DNA of 64,000 bases from Salinispirillum marinum (GTDB lineage Bacteria > Pseudomonadota > Gammaproteobacteria > Pseudomonadales > Natronospirillaceae): NCBI RefSeq assembly GCF_042651565.1, contig NZ_JBHSDF010000003.1; one strand, written 5' to 3'. Positions 16,910-25,643 of this stretch are shown here, one piece after another (within the stretch, counting starts at the first letter, position 1; the number at the start of each line of letters is the position of its first letter). The notes under the pieces were generated by a model. It saw only the letters and a program-made list of their open reading frames with translations, ran no database searches and was not told where the DNA came from. The translations under genes and the position numbers were made by a program.

Positions 16910-17647
16910 ATGAATATCACGTTGACAAAGAAACGAACCCTTGGCGCCGCACTTACACTGTCGGCCATGGTTTTCACCGGCTGTGCCCAGCCAAACCACA
17001 ATGATCATGCAATGGGTGCGTCGGGTCACTCGACGACGATGCAGGGGCACGGACAGCACGACATGATGAATCACGACAGGATGCAGAGCCATCATTCCAT
17101 GACCGCAATGCACGGCATGACTCAAGATCATGACACACATGCCTTCGCACAAGACAATCAACGCATGATGCAAGACATGCACAATATGGTCATGACGGGG
17201 GATGTCGATTACGATTTTGTTCGAGGCATGATTCCGCACCACCAAGGTGCCATCGATATGGCGCAAACGCTTCTCAAGCAAGGTACGGACACAGAATTAC
17301 TGGCCTTGGCAGAGGAGATTATTGTTGCCCAGCGGGCAGAGATTGCCGACATGGAAGCTTGGCTTACGGCCTATGGTGAACCCCGAATCGGCGAGCAAGC
17401 TGCCGATATTCGCGCTGGCTACGAACAGGCCAATGACCGAATGATGCGCGAAATGGCCATCACGCCGAGCGGTGATGTGAACCGCGACTTTGTCGTGGGT
17501 ATGATCCCTCATCACGAAGCGGCCATTGAGATGGCTAATATACTGTTGCGCTACAGTGATGACCGTGCGCTGCGCACTCTGGCCGAGACCATTATTCGGG
17601 AACAAGAACGCGAAATACAGTTCATGCGTACCTGGCTTGCACGATAA
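16910..17647 (+). CDS. Lipoprotein with two DUF305 (ferritin-like) domains
   Basis: The 245-residue product has a lipobox (VFTGCAQ) and a Met/His-rich linker (~residues 25-85). Two four-helix DUF305 repeats follow, each with the signature DFVxGMIPHHxxAIxMA (at ~100 and ~190). DUF305 proteins occur in copper and other metal-resistance loci; the MIPHH motif probably binds metal. ATG 16910 is preceded by AGGAT; the open frame to 16796 has no leader of its own. It belongs to the CueR-controlled group. Confidence 0.85.
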   Translation: MNITLTKKRTLGAALTLSAMVFTGCAQPNHNDHAMGASGHSTTMQGHGQHDMMNHDRMQSHHSMTAMHGMTQDHDTHAFAQDNQRMMQDMHNMVMTGDVDYDFVRGMIPHHQGAIDMAQTLLKQGTDTELLALAEEIIVAQRAEIADMEAWLTAYGEPRIGEQAADIRAGYEQANDRMMREMAITPSGDVNRDFVVGMIPHHEAAIEMANILLRYSDDRALRTLAETIIREQEREIQFMRTWLAR

Positions 17648-17757
17648 ATGAATTAATTCTTTAATCCAGTCTGGGCCTGAGCGAGCACATTGACCATGGT
17701 TAACTCGGGCCTATTATATTTGCTGACTGGCAACGTCTCGATCGGAGGTAAACCGAA

Positions 17758-18306
17758 ATGATGCTATCTAAATACGTTAACAAACAGAGCCTCATCGGCT
17801 CTGCCGCTGCCGTCGTTGTTCTCGCTGGGGCGAGCGTTTTATTTTACCCGGCACAACGCTCTATCGGGGCCGACACCACCAAAGAAATGAGCATTAACGC
17901 CCTGTCAGAGCAACTTCCTGCCCGTCAGGTCACTATGTTCAGCGACCCCAACTGTGGTTGCTGTGGCAGTTGGGCTGAACACTTGGTAGCGCATGGTTAC
18001 GAGGTCACCGTCACACATACCGATGCCTTGAACGAAGTCAAAGATGCGCACGGCATACCGCACAGTATGCGATCTTGCCACACGGCCCTGATCGACGGCT
18101 TGGTTGTTGAAGGGCATGTACCCGTGACGGCCATTGAGAAGTTACTGACCAACCCAATGCCCTTCGGTGAGAACACCGTTGGCATCTCAGTACCGGGCAT
18201 GCCGCTGGGTTCACCCGGCATGGAAATGGGTCGATATCAGGATTTCGACGCGGTGGCCTTTACCGTAGAAGGCAATACGGCTGTGGTAGGCGAATATCGT
18301 TTTTAA
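17758..18306 (+). CDS. DUF411 periplasmic copper-binding protein
   Basis: The 182-residue product has an N-terminal membrane or signal helix (SLIGSAAAVVVLAGASVLFY). It carries the DUF411 metal motif FSDPNCGCCGSWAEHL with Cys66, Cys68 and Cys69, then GIPHSMRSCHTALIDG and VEGHVP. Members are linked to copper tolerance. GGAGGT lies seven bases before ATG 17758. The 110-base gap to the DUF305 gene has no terminator, so read-through from the CueR-type promoter is likely. Confidence 0.88.
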   Translation: MMLSKYVNKQSLIGSAAAVVVLAGASVLFYPAQRSIGADTTKEMSINALSEQLPARQVTMFSDPNCGCCGSWAEHLVAHGYEVTVTHTDALNEVKDAHGIPHSMRSCHTALIDGLVVEGHVPVTAIEKLLTNPMPFGENTVGISVPGMPLGSPGMEMGRYQDFDAVAFTVEGNTAVVGEYRF

Positions 18307-18317
18307 CTTCGCCTACC
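18285..18317. terminator. Inverted repeat across the stop of the DUF411 gene
   Basis: GGTAGGCGAA (18285-18294) and TTCGCCTACC (18308-18317) are perfect 10-bp arms around a 13-base loop that contains the DUF411 stop codon and TTTTT. It sits between two convergent genes and may terminate both. Confidence 0.45.
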
Positions 18318-18325
18318 TACGCGGC

Positions 18326-19261
18326 TCAACGCTGCTGAAAATAGGTGTCGGCAATTGCGACATGAACCCGGTTAAATCCGATCTGCATGTTATCAACAAA
18401 GGCATGCAGGTCCTGTGGTTCATGGGCCAGTTGGTACACGCGTGCAGTGATGAGGGCATCCCGCATGTCGGCCAGTTCATGTTCCACCGTTTCACTGCGT
18501 GCTAAGGGCTGCAAGGCATCGGATAGCGCGCCCAAACTGCACGCAACGGCCCGAGGAAATTGCGTATCCTGTAAAAGGAACCGCAATACATCCGGGCCCT
18601 TGACGCGCAAGCGCACATGTTGGCGATACATCTGATAACCCGTGAGTGACTTCAACACACTCATCCATTGCAGGTTTTCAAAGGGCGTCAGTTCTTCTGG
18701 GGTTTTCGGTAACAGGTTCGCGGAACGCGCATCAATGATTCGGGTCGTCATGTCGGCACGTTCCAGTTGCCGCCCTAAAGACAAAAAGGTTTTTACCCGC
18801 GTATTGCTCAACGTGCCCTCAATTAATCCAATCACGGCCTGAATGCTGCGAATAACGCGCTGCAAGAACGCATCACGATTGCGCGGCGTTATGCCTTTTT
18901 CCACTCGATCACGCGTGCTCAAATAAAGCTGGTTCACTTCTTCCCAGATTTCACGGGGCATAATATCCCGCGTAGTGCGCAAATTTTCCCGCGCATACGC
19001 CAACGATGACAAAATCGAACTCGGAAAAGTCAGGTCTCCACATAAAAAGCTCAACACGTTTTGTTCGGTGCTTTTTTTGTAGCGCTCGGCAAAGGCGTCT
19101 TCACCTTCCAGAATCACCACCAAGGAATCCCAATCCACTTTTTCGGCACTGGGAAAGTCCAACAACAGATGACCATTAACGCTGATCAAACGGGCAGTAT
19201 CTTCAGCGCGCTCTAAATAGCGGGCCAGCCAATAGAGGTTTTCTGCGACTCTCGACAACAT
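18326..19261 (-). CDS. Alpha-E domain protein
   Basis: The 311-residue all-helical protein has the alpha-E signature start MLSRVAENLYWLARYLERAE and the later ARENLRTTRDIMPREIWEEVN. The domain is found only beside circularly permuted ATP-grasp ligases and transglutaminase-like proteins. It is thought to work with them in making or modifying an unknown peptide or peptide tag. It starts two bases after the stop of the upstream ligase gene, so the two are translated as a unit. Confidence 0.92.
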   Translation of the reverse strand: MLSRVAENLYWLARYLERAEDTARLISVNGHLLLDFPSAEKVDWDSLVVILEGEDAFAERYKKSTEQNVLSFLCGDLTFPSSILSSLAYARENLRTTRDIMPREIWEEVNQLYLSTRDRVEKGITPRNRDAFLQRVIRSIQAVIGLIEGTLSNTRVKTFLSLGRQLERADMTTRIIDARSANLLPKTPEELTPFENLQWMSVLKSLTGYQMYRQHVRLRVKGPDVLRFLLQDTQFPRAVACSLGALSDALQPLARSETVEHELADMRDALITARVYQLAHEPQDLHAFVDNMQIGFNRVHVAIADTYFQQR

Positions 19262-19263
19262 AA

Positions 19264-20718
19264 TTACAGCCCTCGTCCATCAACAATCCACGTATCTTTA
19301 CTGCCACCACCTTGTGAGGAGTTGACCACCAATGAACCCTTGGTGAGTGCCACGCGGGTTAAGCCGCCCGTTGTGACATAGGCTTGCGGTCCCGACAAAA
19401 TAAAAGGCCGTAAATCGACATGTCGAGGCTCCATGACCCCATCAAACAACGTCGGTGCGGTCGACAAGGCCAACGTTGGCTGGGCCATGTAATTGCGGGG
19501 ATCACGCTTAATGCGCTCGGCAAAATCCGCACGTTCTTCCGCGGTAGCATAGGGACCGATCAACATGCCGTAACCACCGGACTCGTTAGCAGGTTTCACC
19601 ACCAGCTTGTCTAAATTCGTCAGCACATAATTACGGTCTTTTTCTCGCATGCACAGATAACTGGGCACATTGGGCAACAGGGCCTCTTCACCCAAATAGT
19701 ATTTGATGATTTCCGGCACGAAGGCGTAAACCACCTTGTCGTCGGCGACACCCGCTCCCGGTGCATTCACTAAGGCAACGTTACCGTTACGCCATGCCCG
19801 CATGAGTCCCGCGGCGCCTAACTGAGATTCCGGGTTAAAGGCTTCAGGGTCGAGGAACAAATCATCAACCCGACGATAAATCACATCCACACGCTGCAAA
19901 CCATCGACCGTACGCATGTACACACAGTCGTCTTCCTGCACCACCAGATCCGACCCTTCGACCAGAGCCACCCCCATTTGCTGAGCCAGATAAGAGTGTT
20001 CAAAATACGCCGAGTTAAAGATACCAGGGGTCAAAACAACAATTTCTGGGTCATCCCCCGGTCGCGGCGACATCGACACCAACATGTCATAGAGGTGTGC
20101 ACAGTAGTCATCCACCGGCTCAATACGCCCAGTCGCAAACATCTCCGGCAGAATACGCTTGGTGACGTTGCGGTTTTCCAACATGTAAGACACCCCGGAA
20201 GGAACCCGCAAGTTATCTTCCAGTACATAGAGCGTGCCGTCTTTGTCACGTACTAGGTCAGAACCACAAATGTGCGCCCAGGTTCGGTGCGGCGGACTGA
20301 TACCGACACATTGCGGACGAAAGTTCACCGATTGCGCCAGCACTTCAGCCGGGAACACACCCTCTTTAATGATGCGCTGGTCATGATACAAATCATCGAT
20401 GAACAAATTTAGGGCATGCACGCGCTGCTTTAGCCCCTTTTCGGTGCGCAACCATTCTTGTTTTTCGATGATCCGGGGGACTATATCAAACGGCCAAGTT
20501 CGCTCAATGGTGGCGTGTTCGGAATAAACGGTAAAAGTTATACCCATGACTTGAATGGCAACATCCGCAGCCCGTTTCAGCTCGTTTAAGTCTTCGGTGG
20601 TTAATCCGGACAAGTAACGGCACAACGTATCAGCGGCAGCATGCGGAACGCCGGGGGCGCGCATCAATTCATCATAAAAGCCGTTGGTCGCGTATGCTTT
20701 CCAATTCAGTTCACTCAT
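19264..20718 (-). CDS. Circularly permuted ATP-grasp ligase (type 1)
   Basis: The 484-residue enzyme belongs to the predicted COOH-NH2 ligases of the circularly permuted ATP-grasp type (former DUF404/DUF407). Diagnostic stretches are DLVRDKDGTLYVLEDNLRVP, VVLTPGIFNSAYFEHSYLA, LVEGSDLVV, LVVKPANESGGYGMLIGP and the C-terminal SSQGGGSKDTWIV. These enzymes should activate a carboxylate with ATP and join it to an amine. The acceptor and product are unknown. It leads the minus-strand operon with the alpha-E gene. Confidence 0.92.
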   Translation of the reverse strand: MSELNWKAYATNGFYDELMRAPGVPHAAADTLCRYLSGLTTEDLNELKRAADVAIQVMGITFTVYSEHATIERTWPFDIVPRIIEKQEWLRTEKGLKQRVHALNLFIDDLYHDQRIIKEGVFPAEVLAQSVNFRPQCVGISPPHRTWAHICGSDLVRDKDGTLYVLEDNLRVPSGVSYMLENRNVTKRILPEMFATGRIEPVDDYCAHLYDMLVSMSPRPGDDPEIVVLTPGIFNSAYFEHSYLAQQMGVALVEGSDLVVQEDDCVYMRTVDGLQRVDVIYRRVDDLFLDPEAFNPESQLGAAGLMRAWRNGNVALVNAPGAGVADDKVVYAFVPEIIKYYLGEEALLPNVPSYLCMREKDRNYVLTNLDKLVVKPANESGGYGMLIGPYATAEERADFAERIKRDPRNYMAQPTLALSTAPTLFDGVMEPRHVDLRPFILSGPQAYVTTGGLTRVALTKGSLVVNSSQGGGSKDTWIVDGRGL

Positions 20719-20822
20719 TCTTCAGCACTCCATGGTTCTCTCTTATTACCGCCTGCCTTGTCGATACTCTAGCAGGTGATGCGGCACGCTGGCTTTCTTT
20801 CGTCTTTATTTAGCCATACCGT

Positions 20823-20838
20823 AGCAATAGCTGTACCA
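20823..20838 (-). promoter_or_regulatory. Candidate sigma-54 promoter, minus strand
   Basis: Read on the minus strand the site is TGGTAC-AGCTA-TTGCT. It has the invariant GG-N10-GC spacing and one mismatch to TGGCAC-N5-TTGCW. It lies about 105 bases before the ATP-grasp gene that starts at 20718. Its plus-strand counterpart is 21 bases away. Confidence 0.5.
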
Positions 20839-20859
20839 TCTAAGCATCAACACCTTCGG

Positions 20860-20875
20860 TGGCACAAGGCTTGCT
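20860..20875 (+). promoter_or_regulatory. Candidate sigma-54 promoter, plus strand
   Basis: TGGCAC-AAGGC-TTGCT matches the sigma-54 core consensus TGGCAC-N5-TTGCW at every defined position, with GG and GC ten bases apart. It lies ~97 bases before the fused ligase/alpha-E gene. I could not identify an activator site, and no activator gene is adjacent. A near-match to an IHF site (ATCAACACCTT) sits just upstream. Confidence 0.65.
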
Positions 20876-20971
20876 GCAAAACGCAAGAACATAACCACGT
20901 TTTCGCTTGTCACCCATGCTGTCGATTGTGGACAATCTCACCTTGATCTTAACGCAGGAACGTCTAATAAG

Positions 20972-23578
20972 ATGCCTAAAAGTTCCCTCACGTCAGAAGA
21001 ACTGCGGCAACTCTTGCACGAATACCAGGTGCCGGACGACTGCCACAACGAATTGTTTAGCCCCGATGGTCATCTGCGCAGCGGTTGGTCTTGGGTTATG
21101 GATGATATTGCGGACATTGGCTTGGATGGTCTGGCCCAGCAAGCGGACGAAGCACAGCACTTGCTGCATGAGAACGGTGCAACCTTTAATGTCCACAAAG
21201 ACGAGCCGCAACGCATACGTTCTTGGGCTCTAGACCCTATTCCTTACATCATCGCCACCGAAGAGTGGGCCGAATTAGAGCAAGGTCTGGCGCAACGCAG
21301 CCGCTTGCTGGAAGCGCTGGTCGATGACTTATATGGGCCGCGCCGGGTCATCGAAGAGGGCCTCCTGCCCGCCGAATTGGTTTTTAGCCATCCGTCCTTT
21401 CTTTTTTCGGCGGTGGGCGATGCACTGACCGCGGAACAAAGGCCAATGCTGATTCTGCATGGCATGGATGTGGTACGAGATGCAGCTGGCGCGTGGCGCA
21501 TTCTATCCGACTTGGTGCAAGCGCCCACCGGCTCCGGCTATGCCCTGGAAAACCGGATTATTCTTGCCCGTGCTCTGCCCCGGCTGTATCGCGAGGCTCC
21601 GCTCTGTCGCCTTGCCGGTTTCCTACAAATTCAACATCGCACCCTCCTGGAACTGGCGCAAACCCCGCGTGAAGAACCCAACATCGTTTTATTAACCCCA
21701 GGCCCCGGCAGTGCGGGTTACTTCGAACACGCCTGGCTGGCAAATTATATGAATTTCTCCCTGGTCGAGGGCGGAGACCTCGTTGTCCGTGACGGTCAAG
21801 TCGCCATGCGCTCCTTGGGGGGGTTAAAACGCGTTGACGTGATTGTCCGGCATATTACCGATCCTTGGTGTGATCCACTGGAACTGCGCGGCGATTCCCT
21901 GCTTGGCGTGCCTGGCCTTATGCAGGCAGCGCGGCGAGGTGAAGTAGAAATTGCAAATACCTTAGGGGTTGGCGTGTTGGAACACCCGGCTTTGGCTGGC
22001 TTTCTGCCATCATTGTGTGAATTTCTCTTGCAAGAGCCCCTGTTGCTGCGCGGCAAAGATACGCGCTGGTGTGGGGACGACCAACAATGTCAGGACGTGA
22101 CACGTCAGCTTTCCGACTGGCAAATACAGCACGTGCATGAGCCACAAAACGTCATCGACCCCCGACAGATGGACAGCACTGAGCGCGCGAAGTTAAACCA
22201 GGAACTGTGCGAGAACGGTCACTTATATACTGCCAGCAAGGCGCTTCAGCCCAGCATGGCCCCGTGTTTCAACCGCGCCAATGCCACGATCGAAGCACAT
22301 GCTGTCTATCTGCGTTTTTTTACCCTGACGGATCCGGAAGACATGCGCAAGCCTGCTCTGGAACGCGCCTTCCGCGTGATGCCAGGGGGTTTGGCTTGGG
22401 TATCGGACCACGCGGAGACACTCATTGACAGTGACCTCGTCAAGGACATTTGGGTACTGGCACCGGTGCCACAACCACACATCAGCATGTTACAGCACGC
22501 TCATAAGCCTATTATTGCCACCCGCGACGGAGAGGACTTACCGACCCGTGTTGCCGAAAGCTTATTCTGGATGGGACGCTACGGTGAGCGCCTGGATAAC
22601 CGTGCTCGCTTGCTGCGTGAATCGTTAACCCACTTGCTGGAATATGGTCAACGCAACTTAGCTGAATCCGTCATTTCCGACCTTTTCGTTGCCTTGCGAA
22701 TCAACCTTCAGGACGTGCATAACCTGCAAAGTATGGAAAGCCGAAAAAGCCCAAAAGCGATGGTCGGCAAAACCAATCCGCAGTTTTTATTGATGCGCAA
22801 GCAGTTGCTTGCTTTGTTGAGTGAAGAAGCACCCGACAATTTGCCGTGGTTGTTCTCCTTATTGTTGCGTAACGGTCGTGCGGCACGCGCCCACCTCGGT
22901 GACGACGCGTGGCGTACTCTAAACACCTTGCGGCAAAAGCTGGAAGAACAAACACGTAGCCCCGGTGCGACCAGTGCACGGCGCAGCCTCGAAGAAGTGA
23001 TCACTTACTTGGCGGCATTTTTTGGCCTGTGCAACGAAACCATGCCACACCATTACGGCTGGCGTTTTATGGACATCGGACGGTTTATTGATCGCTTGCA
23101 ATCCACGTTAGATCTGCTGCGCTTGGCGCTGGTGTCTTCCACCCGCCCCGGCATACCGCTCTGGGAGGTCGTATTGGCCAGTACCGATAACCTCACCGCC
23201 TATCGGCGACGCTATCGGTCTCAGCTGTATCCTATTGCCATTCTGGACTTGTTGTTATTCGATGAGACTAACCCACGGTCCGTTGGCTATATGCTCAAGC
23301 GATTGGGACGGCAAATTGAACGTTTGCCCAATCAGACCGGCACACCCTTTCGCAGCCGTGAAGCGCGACTGGTCATTGAGGCGACCAGCCGATTGCATTT
23401 GGTAGCACCGGAGAGCCTGAGTGAGCTCGATCACTCAGAGGAAGCGCTCGCCGTACTGGCACAACTGCTAACCGACTTAATGGAGCCCATTTCCGCCTTG
23501 TCCGACGCCATATCACACAGCCATTTCAGCCATGCCGAAACCCCCCGGCAACTGGTAAACGTGCAGGGGGGAGTGTAA
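20972..23578 (+). CDS. Fused circularly permuted ATP-grasp ligase (type 2) and alpha-E protein
   Basis: The 868-residue protein joins a circularly permuted ATP-grasp domain (about 1-500) to a C-terminal alpha-E domain (about 530-840). The ligase part has DVVRDAAGAWRILSDLVQAP, VLLTPGPGSAGYFEHAWLA and LVEGGDLVV. The alpha-E part has VAESLFWMGRYGERLDNRARL. It thus packs into one chain what the divergent operon makes as two proteins, though the two ligases are clearly different subfamilies. The glycine-rich C-terminal ATP-grasp motif of type 1 is not evident. Its stop codon overlaps the start of the transglutaminase gene. Confidence 0.92.
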   Translation: MPKSSLTSEELRQLLHEYQVPDDCHNELFSPDGHLRSGWSWVMDDIADIGLDGLAQQADEAQHLLHENGATFNVHKDEPQRIRSWALDPIPYIIATEEWAELEQGLAQRSRLLEALVDDLYGPRRVIEEGLLPAELVFSHPSFLFSAVGDALTAEQRPMLILHGMDVVRDAAGAWRILSDLVQAPTGSGYALENRIILARALPRLYREAPLCRLAGFLQIQHRTLLELAQTPREEPNIVLLTPGPGSAGYFEHAWLANYMNFSLVEGGDLVVRDGQVAMRSLGGLKRVDVIVRHITDPWCDPLELRGDSLLGVPGLMQAARRGEVEIANTLGVGVLEHPALAGFLPSLCEFLLQEPLLLRGKDTRWCGDDQQCQDVTRQLSDWQIQHVHEPQNVIDPRQMDSTERAKLNQELCENGHLYTASKALQPSMAPCFNRANATIEAHAVYLRFFTLTDPEDMRKPALERAFRVMPGGLAWVSDHAETLIDSDLVKDIWVLAPVPQPHISMLQHAHKPIIATRDGEDLPTRVAESLFWMGRYGERLDNRARLLRESLTHLLEYGQRNLAESVISDLFVALRINLQDVHNLQSMESRKSPKAMVGKTNPQFLLMRKQLLALLSEEAPDNLPWLFSLLLRNGRAARAHLGDDAWRTLNTLRQKLEEQTRSPGATSARRSLEEVITYLAAFFGLCNETMPHHYGWRFMDIGRFIDRLQSTLDLLRLALVSSTRPGIPLWEVVLASTDNLTAYRRRYRSQLYPIAILDLLLFDETNPRSVGYMLKRLGRQIERLPNQTGTPFRSREARLVIEATSRLHLVAPESLSELDHSEEALAVLAQLLTDLMEPISALSDAISHSHFSHAETPRQLVNVQGGV

Positions 23579-24459
23579 TGCGCTATCGCCTTCGCCACAC
23601 CACACGCTACGAGTATTCCAGCGCCGTAACCCTAAGCCACAATGAAGCGCGCCTCAAAGTGCGTGAATTACCCTGGCAACATGGCGAACACGCCGCTTTT
23701 GATATCGAACCCACCGCAACCCGTCTACATGAGCGGCATGATTTCTTTGGCAATCATGTGTTGTATTTTGCGATTCAAGATGTTCACGACGCCATGGCCG
23801 TCACCGCCACCAGCGAAGTAGTAACCGATGCGACGCAACTCCCGCAGTTCAATTATACGCAGAGCTGGGAACACGCGGTGCAGCAACTGCGCAGCACTGC
23901 ACTGCAACACAGTCCGGATACCTATGAAGCACGCCTCTTTACCATGAACTCCAATTATATAAAACGTAGCAGGGACTTGGCGGCATTTGCGCGGCGCTCC
24001 TTTACCCCACATCGGCCACTGACCGAAGCACTATTGGATCTGAACGCCCGTATATTCCACGAATTTACCTACGACCCCGAATTCAGTTCCTTAGCTACGC
24101 CCATCACCGAAGTGATGGCAAGTAAGCGGGGGGTCTGTCAGGATTTTGCCCACCTCGCCATTGGTGCCCTGCGCTCCATCGGTCTCGCCGCTCGTTACGT
24201 TAGCGGGTACCTAGAAACCGACCCACCACCGGGACAAACCAAGCTGATCGGCGCAGACGCTAGCCATGCTTGGCTTTCGGTCTGGATACCCGACGCCGGG
24301 TGGATGGACATTGATCCCACCAACGGCGGGGTGCTAACAGAACGTTACTTAACGCTCGGCTGGGGGCGCGACTATGCCGATGTACCACCGCTCAAAGGGG
24401 TTATGAGCGGTGGTGGTAATCACAGCCTGCATGTAGAAGTGGACGTACTTCCGATCTAA
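23578..24459 (+). CDS. Transglutaminase-like cysteine protease family protein
   Basis: The 293-residue protein has the N-terminal beta domain common to this family (YRLRHTTRYEYSSAVTLSHNEARL). The papain-like core has catalytic Cys187 (RGVCQDFAH), His230 (ASHAWLSVW) and an Asp in DIDPTNG near 246. Such proteins either hydrolyse or cross-link peptides. Tight coupling to the ligase/alpha-E gene suggests action on the same product. No signal peptide is visible, so it should be cytoplasmic. Confidence 0.92.
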   Translation: MRYRLRHTTRYEYSSAVTLSHNEARLKVRELPWQHGEHAAFDIEPTATRLHERHDFFGNHVLYFAIQDVHDAMAVTATSEVVTDATQLPQFNYTQSWEHAVQQLRSTALQHSPDTYEARLFTMNSNYIKRSRDLAAFARRSFTPHRPLTEALLDLNARIFHEFTYDPEFSSLATPITEVMASKRGVCQDFAHLAIGALRSIGLAARYVSGYLETDPPPGQTKLIGADASHAWLSVWIPDAGWMDIDPTNGGVLTERYLTLGWGRDYADVPPLKGVMSGGGNHSLHVEVDVLPI

Positions 24460-24482
24460 AGATCGGCAAATCTCATCCAGAT

Positions 24483-25643
24483 CTAGCGTGCATCCTGTAA
24501 CAATTGTTCTGCCAAATTCTTTACATTGTTGTAGGAACTGGTCGCACCGGAATAGGCGTCGAGCTGTTCGGCATCGCCGGTCTTCACTAACTGTTGAATA
24601 TAGCCCGGGTAGGCCGATAACTGCGATATGCCCGCAGCGGCCCGCCAGCGCCCAGCGTAGCCGTAGTCACGGAGTTTGCTATTGGTGACCGCACCTTCAG
24701 CATTGCGCTGGACTTCATCATAGTGAGCGCTCACCACATAACCGCCGTTTATCGTTATCTCTAACATCCCGATCCAGCCACGGCTATCTGGCTGGGTTTC
24801 CGCATAGTACGAACCATCCCGGTATCCACCCCGTGCCCCCCCCTCTTGCACAAGGTGACCGGCAGCGCTTGCTTCTGCTAAGGCAGCAGAGACTACCGTT
24901 TGAAATACCGTATGCGCCGATGTTGCGCCGGTGAACACATCCACTTGGTCCACATCACCCGTGCTCAGCAAGCCAGCAATATAACCGGGATAAGCCGATA
25001 ACTGCGACACTCCGGAGGCATTGCGCCACCGCGCGGCATAGCCATAATCACGCGCTTTGCTTTGGGTAATGGCGCCGTCTTCGTTGCGTTGCACTTCATC
25101 GTAATGCACGCCCACAATTTGGCCACCGTACACGGTGATTTCGACAACACCAAACCATCCACGTCCGTCCGGCTCCCCTTCGGCGTAGTAGGTCCCGTCC
25201 TGATAGCGCACGGCACCGCCAACACTGACCGGCACCCTCGGAGCGGCAGACACCAAATTCGGTTCGGGCAAGGCCACAACCGTTGCACCCTCCAACACAC
25301 CTACCTGCATGCTGGCCAGCATACGAGCAGCACCCGCACTGTGGCTATGTCCGGCAGCATCACCTGAGAAAGCCTCAGAGGCGGGCTTGCCACACCAAGC
25401 AACGAGTTCTTCTAGCGTACTGGGGTGGTTAGGTATGTAAGCCGTGATGTCGTAAACGCGGCCACCAATTTCTTTCCAGCAGCTTTCCGCCGTGCTGTGC
25501 TGCGACAGCTCGTCTAGGGTGATAACACGCGCTGACGTTGCGGCTGTTGCCTGTCCGCTCGAACTGCCCAACGAATGCACTAAGAACAACGTAGCTATGC
25601 TGGCGACAAAAGCAATAAATAGGGAATAGGCTATCTTGTTCAT
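24483..25643 (-). CDS. Membrane-anchored cytochrome b5 / double FMN-binding protein
   Basis: The 386-residue protein has an N-terminal anchor or signal helix (~7-26). A cytochrome b5-like domain covers ~38-115 (ESCWKEIGGRVYDITAYIP, NHPS and a later HSHS that could supply the heme histidines). Two FMN-binding domains follow (~145-260 and ~270-385). Each ends in the flavinylation-type motif GATS (FTGATSAH, YSGATSSY), where FMN would be linked covalently. The two FMN domains are very alike, with YDEVQRN and SQLSAYPGYI in both, implying a recent internal duplication. It overlaps the reductase gene by four bases and probably takes its electrons. Confidence 0.85.
   Translation of the reverse strand: MNKIAYSLFIAFVASIATLFLVHSLGSSSGQATAATSARVITLDELSQHSTAESCWKEIGGRVYDITAYIPNHPSTLEELVAWCGKPASEAFSGDAAGHSHSAGAARMLASMQVGVLEGATVVALPEPNLVSAAPRVPVSVGGAVRYQDGTYYAEGEPDGRGWFGVVEITVYGGQIVGVHYDEVQRNEDGAITQSKARDYGYAARWRNASGVSQLSAYPGYIAGLLSTGDVDQVDVFTGATSAHTVFQTVVSAALAEASAAGHLVQEGGARGGYRDGSYYAETQPDSRGWIGMLEITINGGYVVSAHYDEVQRNAEGAVTNSKLRDYGYAGRWRAAAGISQLSAYPGYIQQLVKTGDAEQLDAYSGATSSYNNVKNLAEQLLQDAR

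Noticed and set aside
16787..17281. A 164-codon frame antisense to the DUF305 gene
   Set aside because: Its His/Met-rich sequence is the mirror of the Met/His codons of the real gene.
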